From contig JAMONP010000046.1 in NCBI GenBank assembly GCA_027065695.1, positions 36,295-100,294 on the forward strand: 64,000 bases of DNA, in the 5' to 3' direction. The translations under genes and the position numbers were made by a program. This stretch comes from Desulfuromonadales bacterium. Its GTDB lineage: Bacteria > Desulfobacterota > Desulfuromonadia > Desulfuromonadales > BM103. A model generated the notes under the pieces. It did no database searches. It was not told where the DNA came from and saw only the letters and a program-made list of their open reading frames with translations. Below are positions 9,795-20,700 of the stretch, in pieces. Within the stretch, counting starts at the first letter, position 1. Each line of letters begins with the position of its first letter.

Positions 9795-11113
9795 CTTCCT
9801 ATCATACGGACAATATCGTTGTAAAATGCCAGAACCATCAACAACAGCAACAGGATCAAGCCGATCTGCTGAGCCCATTCCCGAGCTCGCAAGGAGAATG
9901 GACGACGAAAAACCAGCTCATACGAATAGAAGAACAAATGTCCTCCATCCAGGATAGGAATCGGTAAAAGGTTGAGAATGCCCAGCTGAATACTCAGAAA
10001 AGCCAGGACACTCAGAATGCTCGAAATGTCTGTCTGTGCTGCCTGTCCAGCAATCTGAACGACTGTGATCGGGCCACCTATGTTGCTGGTCGAAACATGT
10101 CCGGCAAAGAGTTTCTGTATAAATACCAGGGTCAGCTCAATCAACTCAATCGTTCTGTCGGCTCCGGCAGCAATGGCCTCGCCTGGAGGAAAGCGCTTAA
10201 AGATTGTCTCGTGACGAGGAGTAACACCGATCAGGAAATCATCATTACCGTCCACTTTCCTCGGCACGAGATCGAAAGTGAGCTGTTTCAGGTTGCGTTC
10301 GACAACAACAGGTACCGACTGTCCACCGACGTCCTGAATAGCCCCCTTGAGCTCATACCACGAAACTATCGGATGCTCGCCAATGGAGAGTATCTTATCG
10401 CCATCTTCAAGCCCGGCCTCAGCTGCTGGCATGTCAGGTGCCAAGGCACCAATGACAGCAACCTGGTCAGGGAGCAGCCCGATCGACTGCAGCCCCTCAA
10501 GGGCACCGTTTTCCGGATCAACGGTTAGCTCGGCGATACCATCATCACGCTTTAAAGTGAAAATAATCGGCTCGCCGGCACTGTTCACCAACGCCGGGCC
10601 GGTGTCTGTCCAGGTTGCTACATCTATTCCACTGATTTTGATAATACAGTCACCGGCGCGAACCCCAGCTTCATCGGCCTCGGAGCCCGGAATGACATAA
10701 CCGATACAGGGCGGCTCATCCAGATAGGCGGGAAGATTAATTCCGACCAGATAGGCAATCGGCAGAATCATGAAGGGCAAGAGGAGGTTCATGATTGGAC
10801 CAGCAGCGACAATTGCCATGCGCTGGGGGATGGTCTTTTTGGCAAACGAGCGTTTCTCTTCCTCCGGGTCGATCTCGGCCTCTTCCCCCTGATCACCAGC
10901 ACCCTCACCGAGCATCTGAACGTAACCGCCCAGAGGGATGGCGCAAATCATATATTCTGTGTCTCCCCACTGACGGGAAACCAGGCGAGGGCCAAAACCA
11001 AGTGAAAACTTGAGGACTTTGACGCCACAGAACTTGGCAACAGCAAAATGCCCGAGTTCGTGGATAAAAACCAGAATGCCCAGCATGATAATGCCAGCTG
11101 CAATAGTGATCAC
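9791..11113 (-). CDS. rseP: RIP metalloprotease RseP (site-2 protease)
   Basis: Intramembrane zinc protease that cleaves transmembrane anti-sigma factors and leftover signal peptides in the inner membrane. The 440-residue product has the zinc motif HELGH at 18-22 in the first membrane segment, two central PDZ domains (about 115-290), and the second metal motif LDGGH near residue 388 in the third segment. Its start overlaps dxr by 4 bp. The stop TAG is part of the CTAG at the edge of the MITE-like element, so the last codons may have been altered by that insertion. Confidence 0.95.
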   Translation of the reverse strand: MITIAAGIIMLGILVFIHELGHFAVAKFCGVKVLKFSLGFGPRLVSRQWGDTEYMICAIPLGGYVQMLGEGAGDQGEEAEIDPEEEKRSFAKKTIPQRMAIVAAGPIMNLLLPFMILPIAYLVGINLPAYLDEPPCIGYVIPGSEADEAGVRAGDCIIKISGIDVATWTDTGPALVNSAGEPIIFTLKRDDGIAELTVDPENGALEGLQSIGLLPDQVAVIGALAPDMPAAEAGLEDGDKILSIGEHPIVSWYELKGAIQDVGGQSVPVVVERNLKQLTFDLVPRKVDGNDDFLIGVTPRHETIFKRFPPGEAIAAGADRTIELIELTLVFIQKLFAGHVSTSNIGGPITVVQIAGQAAQTDISSILSVLAFLSIQLGILNLLPIPILDGGHLFFYSYELVFRRPFSLRAREWAQQIGLILLLLLMVLAFYNDIVRMIGS

Positions 11114-12282
11114 GAGTAAGAAGCTCCTTGAATTTCATAAATAGCATCATGAGCCGCACGGCGGGACCATTGATCTGCGGCAAGAATCTGTTCCAGACTG
11201 GACGCAGAAGTTGTTGTATGCTCCTGCACTACCGAACCAATAATTCGGGGAATATCGAGAAAACTGACCTTCTCCTGCAGAAACGCTTCCACAGCAAGTT
11301 CGTTGGCTGCATTCAGCACAGCAGGTGTCGTACCACCTCGCCGGATAGCATCGTAGGCCAAACCGAGGCAGGGGAAACACTTACTATCGGGTGTCGCAAA
11401 ATGTAATTGACCGAGACGACATAGGTCAAGGGGAGGCAAATCCAGAGTTAACCTTTCCGGATAGGACAAGGCATAGGCAATCGGTGTTTTCATATCCGGA
11501 ATGCCTAGTTGCGCTATGAGCGCGCCATCAACATACTCCACCATGGAATGGACAATACTTTCCGGGTGGATATGCACAGCAATGTTTTCAACCGGGATAT
11601 CGAAAAGCCAATGTGCCTCAATCACCTCCAGGCCTTTATTCATCATGGTTGCCGAATCAATTGTGATCTTTCGTCCCATGGTCCAATTTGGATGAGCCAG
11701 GGCATCTTGCGGTGTCACTTCCTGCAGGTCATCAAGTGACCAGTTACGAAATGGCCCACCAGAGGCCGTCAGGATCAGGCGACGTACATCGCTTCTGCGG
11801 TGACCTTTAAGTGACTGAAAGATAGCCGAATGCTCACTATCGACCGGAAAAAGTTGGCAGCCGGATTTGACGACGGCAGCCATGACCAGTTCACCAGCGA
11901 CAACCAGAGTCTCCTTGTTGGCGAGTGCAACGTCTCTGCCTGTCTCGATAGCCGCCAGAGTCGGCTCAAGACCTGCGGCACCAACAATGGCTGAGACAAC
12001 CATATCGGCGGGTGAATCAGCTGCACAGGCAATCAGGCCAGATGTCCCGTAGAGAATACGGGGTCCACTGGAACCGCTGCGCTCTTGCAGACGCCGTGCG
12101 TTCTCCTGGTCAGGTACGGCTACCATCTCAGGCCGGAAGCGCGCAATCTGTTCTTCGAGCAAAGCCAGGTTACGCCCGGCGGTCAAGGCGACGACCTGGA
12201 AACAGTCTGGATGCTCCGCAACAATCTCCAGGGTGCTTACGCCGATGGAACCGGTAGAACCAAGGACAGCCAGTCGTTTCAT
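11110..12282 (-). CDS. dxr: 1-deoxy-D-xylulose 5-phosphate reductoisomerase
   Basis: NADPH-dependent second step of the MEP isoprenoid pathway. From the chosen start the product is about 390 residues: [14 protein letters not shown] (NADPH fold), the metal-site motif [11 protein letters not shown], and the loop and helix motifs GGPFRNW and [14 protein letters not shown]. An ATG four codons upstream (12294) is possible; neither has a strong ribosome binding site. It lies in the usual cdsA-dxr-rseP order and feeds the pathway from which UppS makes undecaprenyl diphosphate. Confidence 0.95.
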   Translation of the reverse strand: MKRLAVLGSTGSIGVSTLEIVAEHPDCFQVVALTAGRNLALLEEQIARFRPEMVAVPDQENARRLQERSGSSGPRILYGTSGLIACAADSPADMVVSAIVGAAGLEPTLAAIETGRDVALANKETLVVAGELVMAAVVKSGCQLFPVDSEHSAIFQSLKGHRRSDVRRLILTASGGPFRNWSLDDLQEVTPQDALAHPNWTMGRKITIDSATMMNKGLEVIEAHWLFDIPVENIAVHIHPESIVHSMVEYVDGALIAQLGIPDMKTPIAYALSYPERLTLDLPPLDLCRLGQLHFATPDSKCFPCLGLAYDAIRRGGTTPAVLNAANELAVEAFLQEKVSFLDIPRIIGSVVQEHTTTSASSLEQILAADQWSRRAAHDAIYEIQGASYS

Positions 12283-12336
12283 GCAGATATCCATTTCATA
12301 TCAATGATACGTTTCATACAGACACCAAGGTACGTT

Positions 12337-13164
12337 TCATACAAACGCCCACAATGCATAGTAGTAAGTCACCGGAAAGGCAAACAACAGGCTGTCGAGA
12401 CGATCAAGAACACCACCATGTCCGGGTATAAGCGTTCCAGAGTCTTTGACGCCAAAGCTTCGCTTCATCAATGATTCAACCAGATCACCGAGTTGGCTGA
12501 AAGCGCCGACACCGATGCCGAGGAGGAGGATATCCACACTGCTCAACTCTGCAAAGAGCAGGAGCTTGCAGAGCATTGCGCCAAGCACGCCGCCAGCAAG
12601 ACCACCAAGGGAACCTTCTATACTCTTTTTCGGGCTGACCGCCTCATAGAGGCGATGTCTCCCACAGGTTTTACCAACAAAATAAGCCATGCTGTCACTT
12701 GCCATGACAATAAACAGGACGAGAAAAATCCAGTCGCTACCATCAGGTAGAGTGCGAAGCAGGGCAGCATGAGATAATAATAACGGGACATACAGCAAGC
12801 CAAGCAGGCTGACCGCCAGGTCACGGCTCACGCTCTGCATATCCTGAAACCGAAACAGGTAAACCAGAGTAAGAAAGAGGCTCGGCAGAACTATGCATAG
12901 TAGAAGAAAAGAAGAGTCTGGAGCATAGACCAAGCCAACAGAGAAGAGGACTCCAGTAGCGACAGAAAGAGAGCTTTCCAGACGACGCTTAACTGGTAAT
13001 GCCATCCGGTAAAATTCATGCAAGGCCAGAGCCGTGACAACAAACAGCAGACCGGCAAATAAACCCGGACTGGCATAAAACACGAAAAGGATCAGTAATG
13101 GCAGAGCAATCAGTGCTGTGATGATTCGCTGTTTAATGATGCCCCTCCCTGTTGCTGTCGTCAT
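12337..13164 (-). CDS. cdsA: Phosphatidate cytidylyltransferase CdsA (start uncertain)
   Basis: Integral membrane enzyme making CDP-diacylglycerol, the substrate of PssA. About eight hydrophobic segments are visible, and the C-terminal CDP-DAG synthase signature reads KRSFGVKDSGTLIPGHGGVLDR. The reading frame stays open far upstream, inside uppS, but the sequence there is a 24 bp tandem repeat and not CdsA-like. The ATG at 13164 lacks a ribosome binding site. GGGAGGGG at 13149-13142 is placed six bases before an ATT at 13137, which would give the family-like start (M)KQRIITALIALPL. I annotate the ATG but consider ATT plausible. Confidence 0.88.
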   Translation of the reverse strand: MTTATGRGIIKQRIITALIALPLLILFVFYASPGLFAGLLFVVTALALHEFYRMALPVKRRLESSLSVATGVLFSVGLVYAPDSSFLLLCIVLPSLFLTLVYLFRFQDMQSVSRDLAVSLLGLLYVPLLLSHAALLRTLPDGSDWIFLVLFIVMASDSMAYFVGKTCGRHRLYEAVSPKKSIEGSLGGLAGGVLGAMLCKLLLFAELSSVDILLLGIGVGAFSQLGDLVESLMKRSFGVKDSGTLIPGHGGVLDRLDSLLFAFPVTYYYALWAFV

Positions 13165-13951
13165 CTTTTTGCGAGTTGCTGTGCCCTTGCTTTTGCTGGT
13201 CGCGTTGCTCATGATTTTGCAGGTCGCGTTGCTCATGCTTTTGCAGCTGCACAGCGGTGAGACCAAAGCGCCGCTGACGACTACTGTACTCTTGCAGTGC
13301 CTGCAACAAGGTATCGCGAGAAAAGTCCGGCCAGAGAGTTTCTGTGAAAAAAAGTTCTGCGTAAGCCATCTGCCAAAGGAGAAAGTTGCTGATGCGCATC
13401 TCACCACTGGTCCTGATCAAGAGGTCAGGGTCAGGAGTAGCGTGTGTATCGAGGACTGCCTCTATATCCAACTCGGTGAGATCGTCAGCTTGCAGTTTGC
13501 CCTCGGCAATCTTGCTGCCAAGCGTTTGCATCGCTCGTGTCAATTCGTTGCGTGAGCCATAAGAGAGGGCCAGAGTAAGAACCATCCGATCATTGTCGAC
13601 GGTTGTATTAATGATGTCTTTGAGAATTTTACTGACTGGTTCTGGCAAGCGGTCCAACTCACCAATAGCTATGAGACGAATACCGCGCTCCTTGAGTTGA
13701 CTCAGTTCCCTCTTCAGAAAACTCCCCAACAACCCCATTAGCGACTCAACCTCATCACGAGGGCGGCCCCAGTTCTCGGAACTGAAAGCATAAAGAGTCA
13801 AGTAACGTATGCCTAACCCCAGACATTCGTCAACAACGGTCTGCACTGTTTCCACGCCTTTGCGATGGCCAAAGATACGTGGCAGGTGGCGCTGTTCAGC
13901 CCAGCGACCGTTACCGTCCATAATAATTGCGAGGTGCGTTGGAATCTGCAT
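13133..13951 (-). CDS. uppS: Undecaprenyl diphosphate synthase (cis-prenyltransferase)
   Basis: Makes the C55 lipid carrier for peptidoglycan and O-antigen. The ATG at 13951 gives MQIPTHLAIIMDGNGRWAEQ, with the catalytic Asp in MDGNGRWA, followed by the YAFSSENWGRP and RTSGEMRISNFLLWQ family motifs. The 272-residue length exceeds the usual 230-255 because of a 30-residue His/Gln/Arg-rich C-terminal tail encoded by a degenerate 24 bp tandem repeat. The tail overlaps the start of cdsA. The core enzyme is complete. Confidence 0.95.
   Translation of the reverse strand: MQIPTHLAIIMDGNGRWAEQRHLPRIFGHRKGVETVQTVVDECLGLGIRYLTLYAFSSENWGRPRDEVESLMGLLGSFLKRELSQLKERGIRLIAIGELDRLPEPVSKILKDIINTTVDNDRMVLTLALSYGSRNELTRAMQTLGSKIAEGKLQADDLTELDIEAVLDTHATPDPDLLIRTSGEMRISNFLLWQMAYAELFFTETLWPDFSRDTLLQALQEYSSRQRRFGLTAVQLQKHEQRDLQNHEQRDQQKQGHSNSQKDDDSNREGHH
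13141..13245. repeat. 24 bp degenerate tandem repeat at uppS/cdsA junction
   Basis: Four 24-base units on the minus strand (two nearly identical, beginning ATGAGCAACGCGACC, then two diverged) encode the UppS tail. A strong ribosome binding site for cdsA lies in the last unit. Confidence 0.8.
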
Positions 13952-14042
13952 AAACAAGAAGCCCCCAAATGAAAAAGCAGCTTAACAAAGTATCATAGAC
14001 ATATCAAACCGAGCAACCATCTGTTGCTGCCATACAACTAAA

Positions 14043-14065
14043 AAGGGTGCCCAAAAGGCACCCTT
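14043..14065 (-). terminator. Terminator between frr and uppS
   Basis: On the minus strand AAGGGTGCC-TTTTG-GGCACCC is followed by TTTTTAG, a clean intrinsic terminator after frr. uppS and its downstream genes therefore need their own promoter or read-through. Confidence 0.85.
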
Positions 14066-14113
14066 GGTTTCAGCATCATCCGATCATGGATTGTCGGACA
14101 GGCTCACAGGAGA

Positions 14114-14671
14114 TCAGATCTCCATAAGGTCTTTTTCCTTCTCCGCAATCACCTGATCGACGCGAGCGACATAATCATCCGTTACTTCCTGGATTTCCTT
14201 CTCGCCACGCTTCAGCTCATCTTCGGAAATTTCCTTACCCTTCTCCAGTTTCTTCAGGGCGTCATTAGCTTCACGGCGCGTATTCCGGACAACGACTTTG
14301 GCGTCTTCACCCATACGCTTGACCTGCTTGACCATCTCTTTACGGCGATCCTCGGTCAACGGCGGAAAAACCAACCGAATCAACTGCCCATCGGAGTTCG
14401 GATTCAAACCAAGATCCGCCTTTAAAATAGCTCTCTCAATTTCGCCGATCAGGTTTTTCTCCCACGGTTGAATCGTAATCAGTCGCGGCTCAGGTACCGC
14501 CAGCGAACCAACCTGATTGAGCGGTGTCGGCGTACCATAGTAATCCACTTGAACAGAATCGAGCAAAGCGAGGGAAGCACGCCCGGTACGAACTTTACTC
14601 AAGTCGCGCTTAAACGCCTCCAGAGCTTTGCCCATTCCAGTGCCAGCGTTGGCTTTGACATCAGCAATCAT
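14114..14671 (-). CDS. frr: Ribosome recycling factor
   Basis: Splits post-termination ribosomes with EF-G. The 185-residue product from the ATG at 14671 ([20 protein letters not shown]) matches the family length exactly. AAAGGAG lies nine bases before the start. The open frame continues upstream through pyrH, but that part is a shadow of pyrH and is excluded. Family motifs include [13 protein letters not shown] and the C-terminal helix of domain I. It follows pyrH by 4 bp, the standard order rpsB-tsf-pyrH-frr. Confidence 0.97.
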   Translation of the reverse strand: MIADVKANAGTGMGKALEAFKRDLSKVRTGRASLALLDSVQVDYYGTPTPLNQVGSLAVPEPRLITIQPWEKNLIGEIERAILKADLGLNPNSDGQLIRLVFPPLTEDRRKEMVKQVKRMGEDAKVVVRNTRREANDALKKLEKGKEISEDELKRGEKEIQEVTDDYVARVDQVIAEKEKDLMEI

Positions 14672-14675
14672 GGCA

Positions 14676-16371
<1,696 letters not shown>

Positions 16372-16424
16372 GGTAAAACCTCCTCTAAATCTATACAGTG
16401 TTGATTTATGTAATTTGCTGATAA

Positions 16425-16452
16425 AAAGGCGGCTGCAAAGCAGGCCGCCTTT
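16425..16452 (-). terminator. Attenuating terminator between rpsB and tsf
   Basis: On the minus strand AAAGGCGGCC-TGC-TTT-GCA-GCCGCCTTT is followed by TTATC. Read-through of such a hairpin is a known way of setting the S2 to EF-Ts ratio. Confidence 0.75.
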
Positions 16453-16475
16453 ATCTTATTATTAATATCGACAGT

Positions 16476-17450
16476 TTATGCTTCTGCGGGCTTCTCTTCT
16501 ACAGCGGGCTTCTCTTCTACAGCGGGCTTCTCTTCTACAGCGGGCTTCTCTTCTACAGCGGGCTTCTCTTCTACAGCGGGCTTCTCTTCTACAGCAGCCT
16601 TCTCTTCTACAGCAGCCTTCTCTTCTACAGCAGGCTTCTCTTCTGTAGCAGGCTTCTTCTTTGCAGGTGTCTTTATAATCGTCTCGACGACAACTGTTTC
16701 CAGACTCTCTTCAACAACCTGCTCATCCTGATCGGCACCTTCAGCATCATTACGTAGCTGTTCTTCACGGGCAGCAGTGCCTTCGAGGCAGGCGTCTGCC
16801 ATTTTCGATGCAAAGAGGCGAAGAGCACGAATTGCATCGTCGTTGCCAGGGATAATGTAATCAATTCCGTCTGGATCACAGTTGGTATCGACCACGGCCA
16901 CGACCGGAATCCCGAGTTTGATGGCTTCCTTGACAGCAATTTCTTCCTTATTGGTATCAACAATGAAGATGGCAGCAGGCAGGCGAGCCATATTTTTGAT
17001 ACCACCAAGGTTTTTCTCCAGCTTGGCTTTTTCACGATCCAGTTGCAGAACTTCCTTCTTGATCAGCAAGTCATAAGTACCATCTTCAGCCATAGCCTCA
17101 ATCTTCTTGAGACGATCGATACTCCGCTTGATGGTGGAGAAGTTGGTAAGCATACCTCCCAGCCAACGATTATTGACATAATACTGGTCAGCCCGGATAG
17201 CTTCCTCCATAATGGAGTCCTGGGCTTGCTTCTTGGTCCCTACAAAAAGAACCTTTTCGCCTTTCTGGGTGATGTCTTGAATAAAACTGTATGCAGTCCT
17301 GAAATAACGAACCGTTTTCTGCAGGTCAACAATATAAATACCGTTACGAGCCCCAAAAATATAAGGCTTCATCTTGGGGTTCCAACGACGGGTCTGGTGA
17401 CCGAAATGAACACCAGCCTCCAACAATTGTTTCATAGTAATCTGTGACAT
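16476..17450 (-). CDS. rpsB: 30S ribosomal protein S2 with repetitive acidic C-terminal tail
   Basis: Small-subunit ribosomal protein. The first 230 residues are a normal S2 ([37 protein letters not shown]-type core). From about residue 265 the protein runs into nine tandem hexapeptides of the form AVEEKP or AVEEKA, ending in AEA, so it is about 324 residues rather than the usual 240-260. GGAG lies seven bases before the ATG. It is first in the rpsB-tsf-pyrH-frr cluster and has a candidate promoter at 17568-17596. Confidence 0.96.
   Translation of the reverse strand: MSQITMKQLLEAGVHFGHQTRRWNPKMKPYIFGARNGIYIVDLQKTVRYFRTAYSFIQDITQKGEKVLFVGTKKQAQDSIMEEAIRADQYYVNNRWLGGMLTNFSTIKRSIDRLKKIEAMAEDGTYDLLIKKEVLQLDREKAKLEKNLGGIKNMARLPAAIFIVDTNKEEIAVKEAIKLGIPVVAVVDTNCDPDGIDYIIPGNDDAIRALRLFASKMADACLEGTAAREEQLRNDAEGADQDEQVVEESLETVVVETIIKTPAKKKPATEEKPAVEEKAAVEEKAAVEEKPAVEEKPAVEEKPAVEEKPAVEEKPAVEEKPAEA
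16484..16650. repeat. 18 bp tandem repeat in rpsB 3' end
   Basis: Nine nearly identical 18-base units, plus-strand consensus CTTCTCTTCTACAGCGGG, encode AVEEKP on the minus strand. Six consecutive units encode the same hexapeptide, which suggests recent slippage expansion. Confidence 0.95.
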
Positions 17451-17567
17451 GTCTGAGCTCCTTTTTCGTTAGGTTTTTCCGCCGCCTCCATCATTCCCTG
17501 CAACCGACCTGACACCATGTCAGGCACCCGGTTCGGGTCAGAAAGCGTGTGAATTGAATAGCTCATC

Positions 17568-17596
17568 CGTATAGCATGAGAGTGCGTAGAACGCAA
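17568..17596 (-). promoter_or_regulatory. Candidate rpsB promoter
   Basis: Minus strand TTGCGT (17596-17591) and TATACG (17573-17568) are separated by 17 bases. The spacing is ideal; the boxes are good but not perfect. Confidence 0.55.
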
Positions 17597-17677
17597 GAGC
17601 TTTTTGAGCCTGCAGGCGACACAAAGGGGACATTACTACCTGGAACTAACGAATCAACAGTAACAGTATATATAGTG

Positions 17678-17706
17678 TTGCTGTATATGTGCTCTTGCGT
17701 TACAAT
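17678..17706 (+). promoter_or_regulatory. Candidate promoter of the multiheme cytochrome gene
   Basis: TTGCTG (17678) and TACAAT (17701) are 17 bases apart, about 70 bases before the chosen start codon. Confidence 0.5.
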
Positions 17707-17776
17707 TATCGGCAAATATTGGAGCTTTATAATTTAATTGTGGGCCTGGCCTCATAATATTAAGCGGAGTGCATAC

Positions 17777-20700
17777 ATGCTGACATGGATTGAGCCGTTG
17801 GGAGCGGGGGAAGCTTGCCAGAAGGATCAATATGATCCGGTTTGCCGGCGCGGGGTGCCGCAAGTGGTGCGGTTTGCAGTTATGGCTGTAATGGCTATGG
17901 TGCTTGGGTTGGCCGGATTTGTGGGGAGAGCCCAGGCAGTTACGGTCACAGATACCACTCCGACCTCAGCTGCATTTACAGCTAGTACCTGGACCAATCC
18001 GAACAATGCCTTGAGCCAGGATGACAACTATGCCACATGGAAAAACACCGATCAGTCCTACCTGGTTTTGACGGGCTTCGATTTCTCTTCTATACCGGAT
18101 AGTGCCCAGATAGATGGCGTTACCATCCTGGTGCGGGGGCTACACTCTTCTGGTACAGCAAACTATCGTGATTATGTTGTCGGTTTGACCAAAAACGCAA
18201 CTGCTATAGCTGGTACGGAAAAGAACAGCCTAACCGAAGGAACAACTTTTGCTACATCTGTCGCAGACTATACTCTTGGTGCCAACAATGACTTGTGGGG
18301 CACCACCTGGACTGCGACAGAAATTAAAAGTGCTAATTTCGGTGTTATGCTCACTGACAATAATGGAACACAAACCTCGACTACTCCAGGTTATTCCATC
18401 GATGTCATGTACATAACAGTTGATTACACGATTACCTGCAGTGAAACCACCCCCTCCTCAATCATCTGGAACGGCACCAATACTGCGGCTGGCAATTTTA
18501 ATGCTGCAAATTTTGTAACGCTCACCGATATTGTTAATGAAGAGTATCAGGTGACGGCAGGTTCTCCTGCAAGCGCGATTGACCTGGGGCACGGTGAGAC
18601 CGGTAACTGCAACAGCGAAACCTTTAATGGCAATATGCTTTATGTCGATGGCAATAATCCGGCCAATGCCACTGGTACCATCGACAGCATAAAGGCTGAA
18701 ATCGGTGCTGCCGGTGGCGATATCATGTTTTTCACCTGCGTGATGAGCGGTAACAATTGTACCGTCACAGATGTGACTCCCTGGCAGACAGCAACCGCTG
18801 GTCAGGTGAATAGCTGGTCCGGTTTGTCGTTGAGCGTGAATGCGGGTGACCTGCTGGGCTTTTATTACGACAACCTGAGTGGTCGAAGCAGGCCGACGGT
18901 TTGTCGTGACTCGATTACCGGGGTACGCTACCAGTTTGTTCAGGATAGTCCGATTCCTGCTGCGGGTCAGTTATATACTGTCGCTGATGGTGCTAATACC
19001 GATGCCCTGCAGATTTATGCTACGGGCAGCACTCCTGGGGAAACAATTATGATCCCCTGGAATGTTGATCCCCAGGAGGCATCAGCGGTCTTGACTGATG
19101 GCAATAGCTACAATTTGTATGCCCGTGGCAACGACAGCGAGTGCAACACGACCTACTATGGTGACCCTGCTGCTGCGAATACAACAGCAGACGGTATTTT
19201 ACAAAACTTTACCTGGAGCAGTGAGACCACTCCACCGATTGCGGGAGCGGTCACTGTCGCCCCAGATTCCGGCACGCAGGTTCCAGCCGCGTTTACCATC
19301 ACGACCTCTTTCACCGATAATGAGACTGCTGTCTCCAGTTGTGACTATACCCTTAATGGCGGTAGCAGCTGGTCAGCTGGTACAGTTTCTGGTTCAGGAC
19401 CCTATAGTTGTGCTGCCAATATCACCGGCCAGGTCGATGGTGCGTCACTGACCATCAATATGCGTGCTACCTCAGGTGGTGGTACGTCTACGGCAACTGC
19501 CATCAGCCGAACCGTTGATGCAGCCAGACCGACAGTGAGTATCGTTGTTGCCGGTTCCAGTAGTGGTACGCCGGTATCCTTTACAGTGACCTTCAGTGAA
19601 TCCGTAACCGCTTTCACCGCAGCTGATGTGGTGCTTGGTGGTACGGCCGGTGCGACCACTGCTAATATCAGCGGTTCTGGAAGTAGTTATACTGTGGATG
19701 TTACCGGTATGACAGCTGATGGTACCATCACCATGGATATCCCTGCTGATTCTGCCTTTGATGCCGTCGGTAATGGTAATACCGCTGCAACCCAGGCTAT
19801 GACCAGCTGGGTATCTTGTGCACCAACGGTCACCCAGATCACGGTCAGCAGCGCGACCAACCCGATTAACTACCCGGCGTCGACATCCAGCATCTCGCTT
19901 GCGGTCACCGGCGGCACGGGTACGATCAGCTCCACGCAGTGGTCCGATGACAACGGTACAACCTGGAACTCGACCGCAACTGTCTATACAGCACCGGCTC
20001 AGACGGTCGGTGCCATTACCATTAGCGGTCGAGCGATTGAAGATAACTGCTTAACGACTATGGCTACCGCCAACACGGTGACCCAGAACTTCGACACCCG
20101 CACTCCGTACATTGAACCTGGTACGGCGAGCAGTGCTCAGTATGGCCTCGACAAGGTTCGTATCACCATGCCGTACAGTGGTCTCAACGATGACAGCAGC
20201 GCTTCGGTCTCTGTCGCCTACGATCTGAATGGTGCAGCGCAGACTCAGGTTAGCACCAACCCGGTTATTGGTACTGGTCCGGCGATTATCGACCTCGGTG
20301 TTTTCTCCACCGGTGATGCAATTACCAATATCGTGGTGACTTATACCGATACACGCTGGTCATCTGCTCCAGGTAATGCTGTACAGAATCTGGCGGATAT
20401 TACTATGGTATCCTGGGCTGACAACAACCTGTTGCACAACAGTAACCGCTTCCCCGGTACCAGCAAACATGGTGGCGATTGGGGCACTTTGACCGGTTAT
20501 GCCGGCGGTATCGTATGTGCTACCTGTCACGGCAAGAACACCGGTAATGTTAAACGTGTCAGAGCGACTATCAGCTACCCTGATGGCAGTAGTATGCCAG
20601 GTGGCGGCAGCATCGCCACAGTTAATCTGCAGTCCCTCGTAGATGGTAGCTCAGATTTTGGTGACGACAACACGGCACCACGCAGCTCGTCAAACAAGGT

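Larger units (their letters stand above)
17451..17776. other. Divergent regulatory region between rpsB and the cytochrome
   Basis: No gene is seen. It contains the rpsB leader, with stem-loops CCTGACATGGTGTCAGG and ACCCG-AA-CCGGGT near 17500-17545, and promoters facing both ways. Confidence 0.75.

Noticed and set aside
16484-16650. CRISPR-like array
   Set aside because: The 18 bp units are directly adjacent without spacers and encode the S2 tail; it is a coding tandem repeat.
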